From contig WKKS01000003.1 of the NCBI GenBank assembly GCA_009684515.1, positions 186,001 to 250,000 of the forward strand: 64,000 bases of DNA. The letters run 5' to 3'. The position numbers were made by a program, and so were the translations under genes. A model generated the notes under the pieces. It searched no databases, had not been told where the DNA came from, and saw only the letters and a program-made list of their open reading frames with translations. Shown one piece after another: positions 27,933-37,004 of the stretch. Position 1 is the stretch's first letter. The number at the start of each line of letters is the position of its first letter. This stretch comes from Geobacter sp. (GTDB lineage: Bacteria > Desulfobacterota > Desulfuromonadia > Geobacterales > Pseudopelobacteraceae).

Positions 27933-29216
27933 TCAATTGCCTGTAACCTGATACATGATATTTCCATCCACGATAGTGCAGGATGCCCATCCGGTAACCG
28001 TCCATCCCAGAAAAGGCGAATTTTTGGATTTACTGGCGACTGACCCTTCGTTGATCTCCCATTGTCGGTCAGGATCGATAATGGTAATGTCAGCAATGCT
28101 GCCTGGGCTCAGAGTGCCTCGATTAAGATTAAGTATTTTTGAAGGGTTGCATGACATTTTCTCGACTAGTTGATTAATGGTCAGTATTCCGTCGCGCACT
28201 AGTTGCAGCGACAGTGGCAAGGACGTCCCCAAGCCTATGATACCATTCATTGCTTCATTAAACTCAACATCTTTTTCATCAATGTGGTGCGGGGCATGAT
28301 CAGTTGCTATGCAGTCAATGGTGCCGTCCCTGAGACCCTCTTTGATAGCAGCCATATCTTCAGCTTCCCTAAGCGGCGGGTTCATTTTGGCATTTGTGTT
28401 GTAACCTCGGACTGCATCATCAGTCAGGGTGAAGTAGTGCGGCGCTGTTTCACAGGTAACCTGTACACCGCGAGCTTTGGCCTCCCGGATAATCCTCACT
28501 GCGCCCCTGGTGGAAACGTGGGCTATGTGAATAGGTGAATTTGTATATTCTGCCAGCATGATTTCACGTGATGTGGCAATGTCTTCCGCTACCCTCGGGA
28601 TACCTTTCAATCCCAGTTCAGTGGAGGTATAACCTTCGTTCATCACGCCTCCTCCAACCAGTTCCAGATCTTCGGCATGTGAAATAACCATGATGCCTAT
28701 GCCTCTGGCATATTCCAGCGCGCGGCGCATCAGTTCAGGGTTGTTAACCGGTTTGCCGTCATCCGAAACCGCTACGCAACCTGATTCTTTGAGTTCACCC
28801 ATTTCCGACATGCGTTCGCCACTCAAGCCATAGGTAATGGAACCGACCGGGAATACGTTGCAGAAACCCTCATTCTTTGCTTTGTTGATGATGTAACTGA
28901 CAATAGCCTTATTATCAATAACCGGTTTGGTGTTTGGCATGCAGCATACTGACGTGAAACCACCGGATACAGCAGCCTTGGTACCGGAAACAATATCCTC
29001 CTTGTACTCAAGGCCAGGGTCTCGAAGATGAACATGAATATCAATCAGACCGGGTACTACAAGCATTCCAGAAGCGTCAATGGATCTTACATCTGCAGGT
29101 ACCTGCAAGCTCTTTCCAATCTGCTTGATCAGCCCGTTTTCAACTAAAATGTCAAGTGTGTCATCTATCTTCTGGCTCGGATCTATTAATCGTCCATTTT
29201 TTATCAACAAACTCAT
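27933..29216 (-). CDS. pyrC: Dihydroorotase PyrC
   Basis: 427 aa from ATG 29216, which has AGAGGTGA upstream; an upstream in-frame start at 29303 would add 29 residues without similarity and overlap pyrB, so it is rejected. The metal motif [10 protein letters not shown] is at about residue 57, with further histidines in H-A-E-D, H-I-A-H-V-S-T and T-D-H-A-P-H. It closes carbamoyl aspartate to dihydroorotate. Third gene of the pyr run. Confidence 0.96.
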   Translation of the reverse strand: MSLLIKNGRLIDPSQKIDDTLDILVENGLIKQIGKSLQVPADVRSIDASGMLVVPGLIDIHVHLRDPGLEYKEDIVSGTKAAVSGGFTSVCCMPNTKPVIDNKAIVSYIINKAKNEGFCNVFPVGSITYGLSGERMSEMGELKESGCVAVSDDGKPVNNPELMRRALEYARGIGIMVISHAEDLELVGGGVMNEGYTSTELGLKGIPRVAEDIATSREIMLAEYTNSPIHIAHVSTRGAVRIIREAKARGVQVTCETAPHYFTLTDDAVRGYNTNAKMNPPLREAEDMAAIKEGLRDGTIDCIATDHAPHHIDEKDVEFNEAMNGIIGLGTSLPLSLQLVRDGILTINQLVEKMSCNPSKILNLNRGTLSPGSIADITIIDPDRQWEINEGSVASKSKNSPFLGWTVTGWASCTIVDGNIMYQVTGN

Positions 29217-29247
29217 GATGTCACCTCTTTTGATCAAATATATTATG

Positions 29248-30180
29248 TTATTCCAACTCGCCACCACAGACGTGGTACAGCATCGACATTCTGACTGCCA
29301 CACCGTTTTCTACCTGTTTGAGAATCCATGACTGATCGCCGTCGACAACCTGGGAAGACATCTCGACACCACGGTTGATCGGACCGGGATGCATAACCAT
29401 GGCATTTGGTTTGGCAAGCTTTATGTTATCCGGGTTTAAACCGAAATAACGAGAGTATTCGCGGGTATTAGGCATCAGGGTTTTCCCCTGGCGTTCCTGC
29501 TGGATGCGAAGCATCATGACCACATCGGCGTCCTGGATGGCCTCTTTCATATTTGCGCAAACAGTCACATTTCCAAGTTTTTCAACTCCAGGCGGCATCA
29601 TTGTTGGTGGTCCGGCCAGGTAAATTGATGACCCGAGCTTTGTCAATCCTTGTATATTGGAGCGAGCCACGCGGCTATGGGTGATATCACCAACAATTGC
29701 AACTTTGAGTCCGTCAAGCCGGCCGAAACGGTCTTTCATGGTCAGCATGTCAAGGAGACCCTGCGAAGGGTGCTCATGGGCCCCATCGCCTGCATTTATG
29801 ATAGAACAATTGACTTTTTCCGCCAGAAAATAGTGTGATCCGGAAACAGCATGGCGCATGACAATGATGTCTGGCTTCATAGCAAGCAGATTCAATGCGG
29901 TGTCTGCCAGAGTTTCTCCCTTTGTGGCAGAGCTGTTTGAAGGTGCAATGTTTACCGTGTCGGCCGAAAGCCTCTTGCCGGCAATCTCGAAAGAAGTTCT
30001 GGTGCGGGTTGAGGACTCATAAAACAGGTTGATAATAGTCTTGCCGCGCAGTGTCGGAACCTTTTTGATATCACGACTGTTAACCTCACGCATACTCTCG
30101 GCAGTTGAGATCAGCATCTCGATATCTTCTTTTGACAGGTCCCGCAGGGCAATGATGTGCTTATGTTTGAACTCGGCCAT
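29248..30180 (-). CDS. pyrB: Aspartate carbamoyltransferase catalytic subunit PyrB
   Basis: 310 aa. The carbamoyl-phosphate site S-S-T-R-T-R-T-S-F is at about residues 54-62, and H-P-x-Q-G-L-L-D, seen as H-P-S-Q-G-L-L-D, follows near 135. No PyrI regulatory subunit is encoded nearby, in line with operons controlled by PyrR. It catalyses the first committed step of pyrimidine synthesis. The gene lies 16 nt after pyrR and has a GGGAGG ribosome site. Confidence 0.96.
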   Translation of the reverse strand: MAEFKHKHIIALRDLSKEDIEMLISTAESMREVNSRDIKKVPTLRGKTIINLFYESSTRTRTSFEIAGKRLSADTVNIAPSNSSATKGETLADTALNLLAMKPDIIVMRHAVSGSHYFLAEKVNCSIINAGDGAHEHPSQGLLDMLTMKDRFGRLDGLKVAIVGDITHSRVARSNIQGLTKLGSSIYLAGPPTMMPPGVEKLGNVTVCANMKEAIQDADVVMMLRIQQERQGKTLMPNTREYSRYFGLNPDNIKLAKPNAMVMHPGPINRGVEMSSQVVDGDQSWILKQVENGVAVRMSMLYHVCGGELE

Positions 30181-30196
30181 AACTGTTCACCCTCCC

Positions 30197-30745
<549 letters not shown>

Positions 30746-30755
30746 TTACGGACAC

Positions 30756-30793
30756 AAAAAAAGAGCCTCTCCGCAGTATGCGGCAAGGCTCTT
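30756..30793 (-). terminator. Attenuator terminator in the pyr leader
   Basis: On the minus strand an 8-bp stem (AAGAGCCT with AGGCTCTT, 30793-30786 and 30768-30761) continues into a CCGCA/TGCGG inner stem and is followed by seven T residues, 23 nt before pyrR. A terminator directly upstream of the first gene of an operon implies conditional read-through. Confidence 0.85.
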
Positions 30794-30824
30794 CCGATAT
30801 AGATTTGCGAACAGTTTTCATTTA

Positions 30825-30857
30825 GCACCTTTGCCAGCCTCTCGGGCTGGATTAAAA
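30825..30857 (-). promoter_or_regulatory. PyrR-binding loop (anti-antiterminator) of the pyr leader
   Basis: The minus-strand leader holds TCCAG, C-C-C, GAGAGGCTGG and then CAAAGG, matching the conserved PyrR binding element in which a CCAG..CUGG stem presents the GAGAGG loop. The GGCAAAGG just after it can pair with CCTTGCC of the terminator's 5' arm, allowing a competing antiterminator. Together with the downstream terminator and adjacent pyrR this is a complete attenuation device. Confidence 0.75.
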
Positions 30858-30876
30858 GGAGGATTTTTCTGGTGCG

Positions 30877-30905
30877 ACAGTACATTAAAATATGAATCAG
30901 GTCAA
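30877..30905 (-). promoter_or_regulatory. Promoter of the pyr operon
   Basis: Minus-strand TTGACC (30905-30900) and TACTGT (30882-30877) are spaced by 17 bp. Transcription from about 30870 would give a leader of about 137 nt that includes the PyrR loop and the attenuator. Confidence 0.55.
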
Positions 30906-30962
30906 GTTCGATTTTCTCCAAATTCCGTATGACAATTCTTTACATAACGGCAAAGCAACACA

Positions 30963-31691
30963 TTATTTTAAGACAGTTACCGCGCCGTCATCCAGATCAT
31001 ACTTGGCTGCCACAACTTTAAGTTTCTTTGTCTCTACCAGATGCTTGAGGATTTTCGATTTCTTTGTTATTCCGGCCGCAACAGCTTTTGCGTTTGCATC
31101 AACAACGCATTCGATAAAGGCTTCCTTCTTTGTATCAGCACATTTTGCCTCACCTTTGCAGGCATCGCAACTCTTGGCGGCAGGTTTGATGTTTGGTGAA
31201 ATTGCTTTGATTATTGCATCTATATTAGCGCTGCCGGTGCTCTTTCCTTTGGCTCCTACCGCAGCAGAAACAGCTCCACAGCGCTCATGCCCCAACACCA
31301 TTAGCAGCGGAGAAGATAGATGTTCTGCGGCATACTCGATGCTTCCCAGAACAATCGGGTCTGGAACGTTACCAGCGACTCTGATGACAAATATTTCTCC
31401 GAGACCCTTGTCGAAAATAATTTCTGGAGGAACGCGCGAATCCGAACAGGTTAGCACTATGGCGTAAGGCTTCTGAGATTTGGCCAGGCTGGTGCGGGTG
31501 GCGGCACCACACATGTTTGAGCCGGTCATCTGGTTTTCCACATAGCGCTTATTGCCATCCATCATCTTCTGCAATGCTTCATCAGGTGTCATGCCAGCAT
31601 CGACATGTGTCGAAGCAAACGCCAAACCAGCAACAGCAGTCAAAAGTCCGATAACCGTTGCAACCTTCCCCAGCAAACTGTTTCTAATCAT
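30963..31691 (-). CDS. Beta-class carbonic anhydrase, exported
   Basis: 242 aa with a Sec signal peptide (about residues 1-26, cleavage near A-F-A). The beta-carbonic anhydrase zinc site is C82-S-D84-S-R86 and H135-E-R-C138-G. The D/R dyad is intact. Location is periplasmic by inference, hydrating CO2. An insertion at about residues 174-185 adds three cysteines (C175, C178, C184) as CxxC..C, not usual in the family. The gene ends before the pyr promoter region and has GGGAGG before its ATG. Confidence 0.9.
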   Translation of the reverse strand: MIRNSLLGKVATVIGLLTAVAGLAFASTHVDAGMTPDEALQKMMDGNKRYVENQMTGSNMCGAATRTSLAKSQKPYAIVLTCSDSRVPPEIIFDKGLGEIFVIRVAGNVPDPIVLGSIEYAAEHLSSPLLMVLGHERCGAVSAAVGAKGKSTGSANIDAIIKAISPNIKPAAKSCDACKGEAKCADTKKEAFIECVVDANAKAVAAGITKKSKILKHLVETKKLKVVAAKYDLDDGAVTVLK

Positions 31692-31776
31692 TTGTACCTC
31701 CCGTATAAATTTTGACTATTTAATGTAATAATTCACATCTAGAAGTCAACCTTTTTTTACGACCAGTTTTTTAATC

Positions 31777-31805
31777 TTGACGTAGGAGTTTGTCTGAACT
31801 ATATT
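31777..31805 (+). promoter_or_regulatory. Promoter of tRNA-Leu
   Basis: TTGACG (31777-31782) and TATATT (31800-31805) are spaced by 17 bp, placing the transcription start a few bases before the mature tRNA 5' end at 31816. Confidence 0.65.
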
Positions 31806-31815
31806 CACCGACGCT

Positions 31816-31901
31816 GGCGGAGTGGTGAAATGGTAGACACAGCAGACTCAAAATCTGCCGATCGCAAGGTCATGCCGGTTCGAGTCCGGCCTCCGCTACC
31901 A
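31816..31901 (+). tRNA. tRNA-Leu (anticodon CAA)
   Basis: An 86-nt sequence including encoded CCA at 31899-31901. The acceptor arms 31816-31822 and 31891-31897 pair over seven positions (one G.U). The anticodon stem GCAGA/TCTGC encloses the loop CTCAAAA, giving anticodon CAA for UUG codons. A long variable arm and the T-loop GGTTCGAGTCC are present, as in class II tRNA-Leu. It has its own promoter and terminator. Confidence 0.95.
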
Positions 31902-31916
31902 GACAAACTATAGTAT

Positions 31917-31951
31917 AGCTCCATATCTTGCTGAGATTGTGGAGCTTTTTT
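31917..31951 (+). terminator. Terminator of tRNA-Leu
   Basis: AGCTCCA (31917-31923) pairs with TGGAGCT (31940-31946), an inner ATCT/AGAT helix extends the hairpin, and six T residues follow. It lies 16 nt after the tRNA CCA end. Confidence 0.8.
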
Positions 31952-31989
31952 ATTGTCCCCTACCCTCATTTCTACTGTCCTTATTAGCC

Positions 31990-32026
31990 CTCCTGTGACT
32001 TTGCCACAATTTGGCACACACAGGAG
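31990..32026 (+). repeat. Nested inverted repeat at the integrase remnant
   Basis: CTCCTGTG (31990-31997) pairs with CACAGGAG (32019-32026), and inside it TGCCA (32002-32006) pairs with TGGCA (32012-32016). The right arm contains the AGGAG ribosome site of the following 24-codon remnant. It may be an operator or an mRNA hairpin that hides the ribosome site. Confidence 0.5.
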
Positions 32027-32033
32027 AAAATCA

Positions 32034-32108
32034 ATGACCACTCAGAACCTCTATCAGATCAAAGAAACGTACTACTTTAGGACTCCTATCTCCCAGGAAA
32101 TTTACTGA
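32034..32108 (+). pseudogene. N-terminal remnant of a phage-type tyrosine recombinase
   Basis: A 24-codon frame from ATG 32034 to TGA 32106-32108 with an AGGAG ribosome site seven bases upstream. The residues L-Y-Q-I-K-E-T-Y-Y-F-R-T-P-I-S-Q-E-I resemble the arm-binding start of tyrosine integrases (pattern L-Y-x-x-x-x-T-Y-Y-F-R-x-x-I-P). The rest of the gene is missing: the frame runs into the 3' end of ppx/gppA, whose stop codon lies inside it. It sits about 130 bp from tRNA-Leu, a common integration target. I infer the scar of a lost element. The similarity is short, so other origins cannot be excluded. Confidence 0.5.
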
Positions 32109-33625
32109 AAAGTGACACTTCCGGCAAATGCCTTTTCAAAGAGGTCTTTCTTGGCATTGCCGCCAAATATCTCCACCGATATATCCTCCGTGCCGAGCAG
32201 TTGGAGTTTGTAAGTGGATTCAGTGTGTTGAAGAGCGACAACCTCAACCAGGCCGTTTCGGCGGCGGTCAAGCCCATCGGCCAGGCGAAGTATGCCAGCC
32301 AGTTGACTGACAAGTAATTGGTCCTTAACTTCTAACCGCTCGTACTCAGTATGCTTTTTCTTTGGGAGCGATTTTCTGTGATAGCGGGCTATCAATGCCG
32401 TCATTTCCCGTTCGCGCGGTGTGAAGCCAAACAAATCAGCATGACGGATCAGATGGTGAGAATGCTTGTGATGGCTGTTGTAACTTATAAAATAGCCGAT
32501 GTCGTGGAGTAGTGCCGCCGCTTCTAATAATTTACGATCAGCTTTTTTGAATTTAAATTCTTTCGCGAGTTCATCAAATATGCTCAGAGCTATTTTAGAA
32601 ACGTGTCGGGAGTGCGGTTCGTCAAAATGACATGAACTGGCAAATTCCAACACCGATTCCTTCCAGGTGCGCAGTACGGCAGAATCTGGTAGTAACTGCA
32701 ATCGCTTCATGCATCTGATAATTAATCCTTCTCGAATGCCGCGTTCGTTAATCAGCATCATGTTAGCGCCGAAAAACTTCATCAGTTCGTCAATTACCAC
32801 CAGTCCGGCAACAATAATGTCAGCCCGGTCAGGGTTTAACCCTGGAACGTTCCTGAGTGCCTTGATATCTTTTCTCATGAGCATTGCAAGTATATGAACA
32901 ACCTCTGAACGCAGAACCTCAAAGCCGTGCAACGATGAAAAAACCTGTCTGCGCATGCTCATTACCATGCTTGCCAGCGCAGTTATTGTCCCGCCAGAAC
33001 CTATTAAAGTCTGAACTATCGGTTTATCATCCGGATATATGTTCTTCAGTTCCCCTCTGACATGACGCCTGAGTTTACCGATTTCAGAATCTTTCACCGG
33101 ATCGGAAAGCAGAAACTTGTCTGTCATTAATACCGCACCCAACTGAAGCGAATGACAAATCTCAACATGGTTGGCAACCGCACTCATGATTTCAACACTG
33201 CCGCCACCAATATCAATGATCATGTAGCGTTTGCCGCTCATATCAAAATTATGACGGGCAGACAGTGCAACCAGTTCGGCTTCTTCTTCTCCAGAGATTA
33301 TCCGTATTTCCCTGCCTAGTTCTCTTGTAAGAACACTTACAAGTTCAGTACCATTGGTAGCACTTCTTACAGCACTGGTTGCAACAGCTTCAACCTCGAA
33401 AACATTCAGTCCATCGATCAACTTGCGGATACGGGACATTGCATCGACCGCACGAGCGAATGCGGGTGGTGATATGGCACCACTTGCCGCCATATTTTCA
33501 CCAAGACGAACCGTTGCTTTTTCATCGTCAAGAACCATGAAGCGTCCGCGGGAATCTACTTCAACCACTATGCAGCGGATCGAATTGGTACCAATATCGA
33601 TGGCTGCCAAACGATTTTTCTTCAT
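32102..33625 (-). CDS. ppx: Exopolyphosphatase / guanosine pentaphosphatase family protein (Ppx/GppA)
   Basis: 507 aa. The N-terminal actin-like phosphatase domain (about 1-305) begins A-A-I-D-I-G-T-N-S-I-R and has I-S-G-E-E-E-A and D-I-G-G-G-S-V-E. The C-terminal HD-type domain (about 315-505) has A-A-A-L-L-H-D-I-G. It releases phosphate from polyphosphate or pppGpp; which substrate dominates cannot be told. GGGAGG precedes the ATG. The gene follows pnp by 118 nt holding a terminator and its 3' end overlaps the integrase remnant. Confidence 0.93.
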   Translation of the reverse strand: MKKNRLAAIDIGTNSIRCIVVEVDSRGRFMVLDDEKATVRLGENMAASGAISPPAFARAVDAMSRIRKLIDGLNVFEVEAVATSAVRSATNGTELVSVLTRELGREIRIISGEEEAELVALSARHNFDMSGKRYMIIDIGGGSVEIMSAVANHVEICHSLQLGAVLMTDKFLLSDPVKDSEIGKLRRHVRGELKNIYPDDKPIVQTLIGSGGTITALASMVMSMRRQVFSSLHGFEVLRSEVVHILAMLMRKDIKALRNVPGLNPDRADIIVAGLVVIDELMKFFGANMMLINERGIREGLIIRCMKRLQLLPDSAVLRTWKESVLEFASSCHFDEPHSRHVSKIALSIFDELAKEFKFKKADRKLLEAAALLHDIGYFISYNSHHKHSHHLIRHADLFGFTPREREMTALIARYHRKSLPKKKHTEYERLEVKDQLLVSQLAGILRLADGLDRRRNGLVEVVALQHTESTYKLQLLGTEDISVEIFGGNAKKDLFEKAFAGSVTFQ

Positions 33626-33674
33626 ATGCGCCTCCCATGCCAGCTGAATGAAATCACTATGCCTGATCTGCCGA

Positions 33675-33708
33675 TAAAAGAAAAGGCGAAGCCATTTTCG
33701 GCCCCGCC
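33675..33708 (-). terminator. Terminator after pnp
   Basis: On the minus strand GGCGGGGCC (33708-33700) pairs with GGCTTCGCC (33693-33685), nine pairs including two G.U, around a 6-nt loop, followed by TTTTCTTTT. Confidence 0.75.
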
Positions 33709-33743
33709 CTTTTACTGATCAACAAAATATGCAACTGTCAGAT

Positions 33744-35852
33744 TTATTCAGAAGCAATCGTGGTGCCGTCAGGATTGAGGCCCAGTGCTTCCTTACGTGA
33801 AAGTTTGATCTTTCCGTTTTTGTCGATGCCAATGCACTTTACAAGTACTTTGTCACCTTCATTCAGGACGTCGGTGACTACTTTTACTCTGGCAGTGTCT
33901 AGTTCCGAAATATGAACCAGCCCATCAGTACCTGGCATGATTTCAACAAAGGCGCCAAAATCCATGATCTTGCGGACGGTACCCATGTAGAGTTTACCCT
34001 CTTCGGCTTCGTCGGTCAGGCCGCGAATCATCTGAATAGCGAGATCGCAGGCTTCTTTGTTAGTGCTGGCGATATTTATGCGGCCGGTATCTTCAATGTC
34101 AACGGTCACACCGGTTGTTTCGGTGATGTTGCGGATATTTTTACCACCTGTTCCAATGACGTCGCGAATCCGGTCCGTCTTAATCCAGATAGTCGTGATG
34201 CGAGGAGCATATGCGGACATTTCTGCGCGTGGTGCATTCAGGGTCTCAGCCATTTTCTCAAGAATATGCAGGCGGCCTTCGCGAGCCTGTTTGAGTGCCT
34301 GCTGCATGACTTCTTTGGTTACACCGCCAATTTTGATGTCCATCTGTAGTGCCGTGACGCCTTCGGAGGTTCCGGCAACCTTGAAGTCCATATCGCCCAA
34401 GTGATCTTCATCGCCAAGAATATCGGACAGGATCGCAAATTTGTCACCTTCCTTGATCAGACCCATGGCTATGCCTGCCACAGGAGCAGTTACCGGGACT
34501 CCGGCATCCATAAGTGACATGCAACCACCACAAACAGCTGCCATGGAGGAAGAACCGTTGCTCTCAAGTGTCTCGGCAACTATACGAATAGTGTAGGGGA
34601 AATCATCATGTTGAGGAATAACAGCCGACAATGCACGTTCAGCCAGCATTCCGTGACCAATTTCACGACGGCCTGGAGCAAGACGGAAACTGGTTTCGCC
34701 AACCGAGAACGGTGGAAAGTTGTAATGTAATAAAAAGCGCTTGCGAGACTCACTGTAGAGTGAATCAATGCGCTGCTCATCACTGGAAGTACCCAGGGTT
34801 GTGGTGACCAGCGATTGTGTTTCGCCTCTGGTAAAAAGAGCCGAGCCGTGAACGCGCGGCAGCAGACCTGCTTCGGTGCTGATCGGGCGAACCGTGTTAG
34901 TCGTGCGGCCATCGATGCGAATGCCTGTATCTAGTATGTCGGCGCGTACACGCTCATATTCGAAGTCGCCCAGAAAAGCTTTGATTTGCTTAGCCGAGCC
35001 TTCAAATTCTTCCTTTAGTGCTTCGATGGTTTCAGATTTAATCAGATCAATCTGGTTGTGGCGTTCTTGTTTGGTTTTAAGTTTGACAGCTTCACCGATG
35101 CGGTTGTATGCCAGTTCGCGTACGCGGGCAAGGAGCGGTTCGTTAACTGTCAATGGTGCTATTTCACGTTTTGCAACGCCGGCTTTGCGCTGAAGTTCTT
35201 CCTGTGCTTCGATCAGTGGCAGGACGGCTTCCTTGGCAAAGAAAATCGCATCAAGCAGGTCTGATTCTGAAACAAATTTGGCTTCACCTTCAACCATGAT
35301 GACAGCGTCGCGGCTGGCAGCAACAACTATTTCAATATCACTTTTTTCAAGTTCGGCAGCGGTTGGGTTGCAAATCAGCTTGCCGTCAACGCGACCAACC
35401 TTGACGCCAGCAATCGGTCCATTGAAGGGTGCATCGGAAATGGTAAGTGCGGCAGATGCGCCAAGCATGGAAAGGATGGCTGGATCATTGTCGATTTCTG
35501 CTGATACGACTGTAGCCATGATTTGTGTGTCATTCAGGAAGTTTTCCGGAAAGAGCGGCCGAATTGGACGGTCAATCAGTCTGCAGGTAAGTGTCTCAGG
35601 GTCCGAGGGACGTGCCTCGCGCTTGAAAAAACCGCCTGGAATTTTGCCGCCTGCATAAGCTTTTTCGGTGTAGTTGACTGTTAAAGGAAAAAAGTCCTGT
35701 CCTTCTTTGGCGGCTTTTGCGGCAACAGCGGTTACCAGTACCACTGTGTCTCCGCAGCTGACAACTACGGCGCCGCTGGCCTGTTTGGCCATCTTGCCGG
35801 TAGACATTGTGATCGTCCTGCCCCCAAATTCAACCTGTACTGTCTGTTCCAT
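33744..35852 (-). CDS. pnp: Polynucleotide phosphorylase Pnp
   Basis: 702 aa, full length. Two RNase PH domains (about 1-215 and 310-540), a KH domain with I-G-T-G-G-K-N-I-R near residue 565, and a C-terminal S1 domain with [17 protein letters not shown]. Pnp degrades RNA 3' to 5' by phosphorolysis and is part of RNA turnover complexes. AGAGGAGA lies upstream of the ATG. The 183-nt gap to rpsO holds a terminator and a two-level hairpin, which may serve processing or autoregulation as known for rpsO-pnp in E. coli. Confidence 0.97.
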   Translation of the reverse strand: MEQTVQVEFGGRTITMSTGKMAKQASGAVVVSCGDTVVLVTAVAAKAAKEGQDFFPLTVNYTEKAYAGGKIPGGFFKREARPSDPETLTCRLIDRPIRPLFPENFLNDTQIMATVVSAEIDNDPAILSMLGASAALTISDAPFNGPIAGVKVGRVDGKLICNPTAAELEKSDIEIVVAASRDAVIMVEGEAKFVSESDLLDAIFFAKEAVLPLIEAQEELQRKAGVAKREIAPLTVNEPLLARVRELAYNRIGEAVKLKTKQERHNQIDLIKSETIEALKEEFEGSAKQIKAFLGDFEYERVRADILDTGIRIDGRTTNTVRPISTEAGLLPRVHGSALFTRGETQSLVTTTLGTSSDEQRIDSLYSESRKRFLLHYNFPPFSVGETSFRLAPGRREIGHGMLAERALSAVIPQHDDFPYTIRIVAETLESNGSSSMAAVCGGCMSLMDAGVPVTAPVAGIAMGLIKEGDKFAILSDILGDEDHLGDMDFKVAGTSEGVTALQMDIKIGGVTKEVMQQALKQAREGRLHILEKMAETLNAPRAEMSAYAPRITTIWIKTDRIRDVIGTGGKNIRNITETTGVTVDIEDTGRINIASTNKEACDLAIQMIRGLTDEAEEGKLYMGTVRKIMDFGAFVEIMPGTDGLVHISELDTARVKVVTDVLNEGDKVLVKCIGIDKNGKIKLSRKEALGLNPDGTTIASE

Positions 35853-35876
35853 ATTTTAATTCTCCTCTACGGTTGT

Positions 35877-35940
35877 GTTGGGGCCGTCGCTACAACCCCA
35901 CCGGTTGATAAGCCGGTGGAACTCTACCCACGTCCCCAAC
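35877..35940 (-). promoter_or_regulatory. Structured pnp leader (two nested hairpins)
   Basis: GTTGGGG (35877-35883) pairs with CCCCAAC (35934-35940), and within it CCACCGG (35898-35904) pairs with CCGGTGG (35913-35919). This lies 25 bp upstream of the pnp start. In E. coli the pnp leader hairpin is cut by RNase III and used for autoregulation; a similar role here is inferred. Confidence 0.6.
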
Positions 35941-35950
35941 AAAAATAAAA

Positions 35951-35966
35951 AGGGCCGCAAAGCCCT
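35951..35966 (-). terminator. Rho-independent terminator between rpsO and pnp
   Basis: Minus-strand AGGGC, a 6-nt loop, then GCCCT followed by TTTTATTTTT. The stem is short (5 bp) but the T-tract is strong; it may allow partial read-through into pnp. Confidence 0.6.
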
Positions 35967-36002
35967 CTTTCAAAATGAGCACAGCAAAAATGGTTGCGGC
36001 AA

Positions 36003-36025
36003 TATACCTGTTTGAAACAGGTATA
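36003..36025. repeat. 11-bp inverted repeat just after rpsO
   Basis: TATACCTGTTT and AAACAGGTATA flank a single G, 11 bp downstream of the rpsO stop. As RNA it forms a 9-bp hairpin with a 5-nt loop and no T-tract. A double-strand processing site is possible. Confidence 0.55.
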
Positions 36026-36035
36026 CTGCCTTCCA

Positions 36036-36302
36036 TTACCTGCGTATGCCGAGTCGTTCGATGACCTTCTTGTACCTGTCCAGCTCTTTGCCTTTCAGGT
36101 AGTCCAGAAGGCGCCTCCTCTGGCCGACGAGCTTTAAAAGCCCGCGACGGCTGTGGTGGTCCTTTTTGTGAATCTTAAAATGCTCGGTCAGATAAGTTAT
36201 CCGTTCTGTCAGAATTGCAATCTGAACCTCCGGAGAACCTGTGTCGCTTTCATGTTTCTTGAACTCATTGATGATTTCCTGCTTCTTTTCAGTTGCCAGC
36301 AC
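36036..36302 (-). CDS. rpsO: 30S ribosomal protein S15
   Basis: 88 aa from GTG 36302, which gives the family's usual N-terminus (L-A-T-E-K-K) and has AAGGGGGG eight bases upstream; a GTG three codons earlier would fall on the ribosome site. The conserved D-T-G-S-P-E-V-Q and [11 protein letters not shown] motifs that contact 16S rRNA are present. It is paired with pnp as in many bacteria. Confidence 0.95.
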   Translation of the reverse strand: MLATEKKQEIINEFKKHESDTGSPEVQIAILTERITYLTEHFKIHKKDHHSRRGLLKLVGQRRRLLDYLKGKELDRYKKVIERLGIRR

Positions 36303-36335
36303 TGTGTACACCCCCCTTCATCTGCGTTATGTATC

Positions 36336-36357
36336 AGAATAATTCGATAATTATTCT
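36336..36357 (-). promoter_or_regulatory. Palindrome in the rpsO 5' region
   Basis: AGAATAATT (36336-36344) and AATTATTCT (36349-36357) flank CGAT, 34 bp upstream of the rpsO start. It may be a leader hairpin, for example an S15 autoregulatory element, or a protein site. No named family is recognised. Confidence 0.4.
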
Positions 36358-36575
36358 TGTTAGAGCTGGATTTAATATCACATGTAAAATAATAAGTAAA
36401 CATCTATCTGTTGTTCATGCACACACGGGAGGACTTTGCACGATCTGGTCACTCTCCAAGAAAACCGACAGGTTAAGCTAGTTAATTGCGGTTCATGTGA
36501 TCCAAAATGCCGTTTAATTAAGTTCCTTGAGGCGCACCTGATATCAATGGGCTACGTTTATTTAATACAAATCCC

Positions 36576-36605
36576 TTGACACCAGATTCAAATAAATGCT
36601 ATGAA
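36576..36605 (+). promoter_or_regulatory. Promoter of rpsT
   Basis: TTGACA (36576-36581) and TATGAA (36600-36605) are spaced by 18 bp, placing the start of transcription about 45 bp before rpsT. Confidence 0.55.
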
Positions 36606-36657
36606 ATCAGCTCGATTTTTATAACTCAAAGCGGCAAGAATTAATTGGAGGTGTGGT

Positions 36658-36921
36658 TTGGCTCATCATAAGTCAGCAATCAAGAGAATTAAGCAGAATG
36701 CAAAGAGGAACGCTCGCAATCGCCATGTTTCCTCTACTCTGAAAACATATATCAAACGCGTTCGTGAAGCGGTCGATGCAAAAGACAAAGATGCCGCCGT
36801 TGCAGCCCTTAAAGCTGCCATCCCGGTTATTGATGCAACTGCGTCAAAGGGCGTTATTCATAGTTCAAATGCATCAAGAAATGTTTCGCGTCTGACTAAG
36901 CTGGTCAACACACTCGGCTAA
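36658..36921 (+). CDS. rpsT: 30S ribosomal protein S20
   Basis: 87 aa. The start is TTG at 36658, four bases after a strong GGAGGTG, and the product begins [12 protein letters not shown] as S20 does. The K/R-rich helical body with A-K-D-K-D-A-A and A-S-K-G-V-I-H is typical. TTG starts are known for rpsT and linked to S20 autoregulation in E. coli. Its terminator follows after 27 nt. Confidence 0.96.
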   Translation: MAHHKSAIKRIKQNAKRNARNRHVSSTLKTYIKRVREAVDAKDKDAAVAALKAAIPVIDATASKGVIHSSNASRNVSRLTKLVNTLG

Positions 36922-36948
36922 CAGTCAGTAGTTGCAAAAACGTAATCA

Positions 36949-36982
36949 GGGGGCTGCCTTCAAGGTATGCCCCCTTTTCTTG
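36949..36982 (+). terminator. Terminator of rpsT
   Basis: GGGGGC (36949-36954) pairs with GCCCCC (36969-36974), with an inner CCTT/AAGG helix, followed by TTTTCTTG. It lies between convergent rpsT and holA and may also act on holA transcripts. Confidence 0.8.
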
Positions 36983-37004
36983 TTTAATTACTGCAGCATC
37001 CGTT

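Larger units (their letters stand above)
36303..36657. other. Divergent intergenic region rpsO / rpsT
   Basis: This 355-bp gap carries no credible coding sequence. It holds the rpsO leader with an inverted repeat (36336-36357), AT-rich DNA that should contain the rpsO promoter, about 150 bp without recognisable elements, and the rpsT promoter and ribosome site. Confidence 0.7.

Noticed and set aside
29217-29303. Upstream extension of pyrC
   Set aside because: The 29 extra residues match no dihydroorotase, overlap pyrB and lack a ribosome site, while ATG 29216 has a good one.
31805-32041. 78-codon minus-strand frame
   Set aside because: It runs antisense through tRNA-Leu, its terminator and the palindrome, and resembles no family; the RNA gene explains the region.
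31870-32110. Second attachment site for the lost element
   Set aside because: I looked for a repeat of the tRNA 3' end in the following DNA and saw none, so no att boundaries are claimed.
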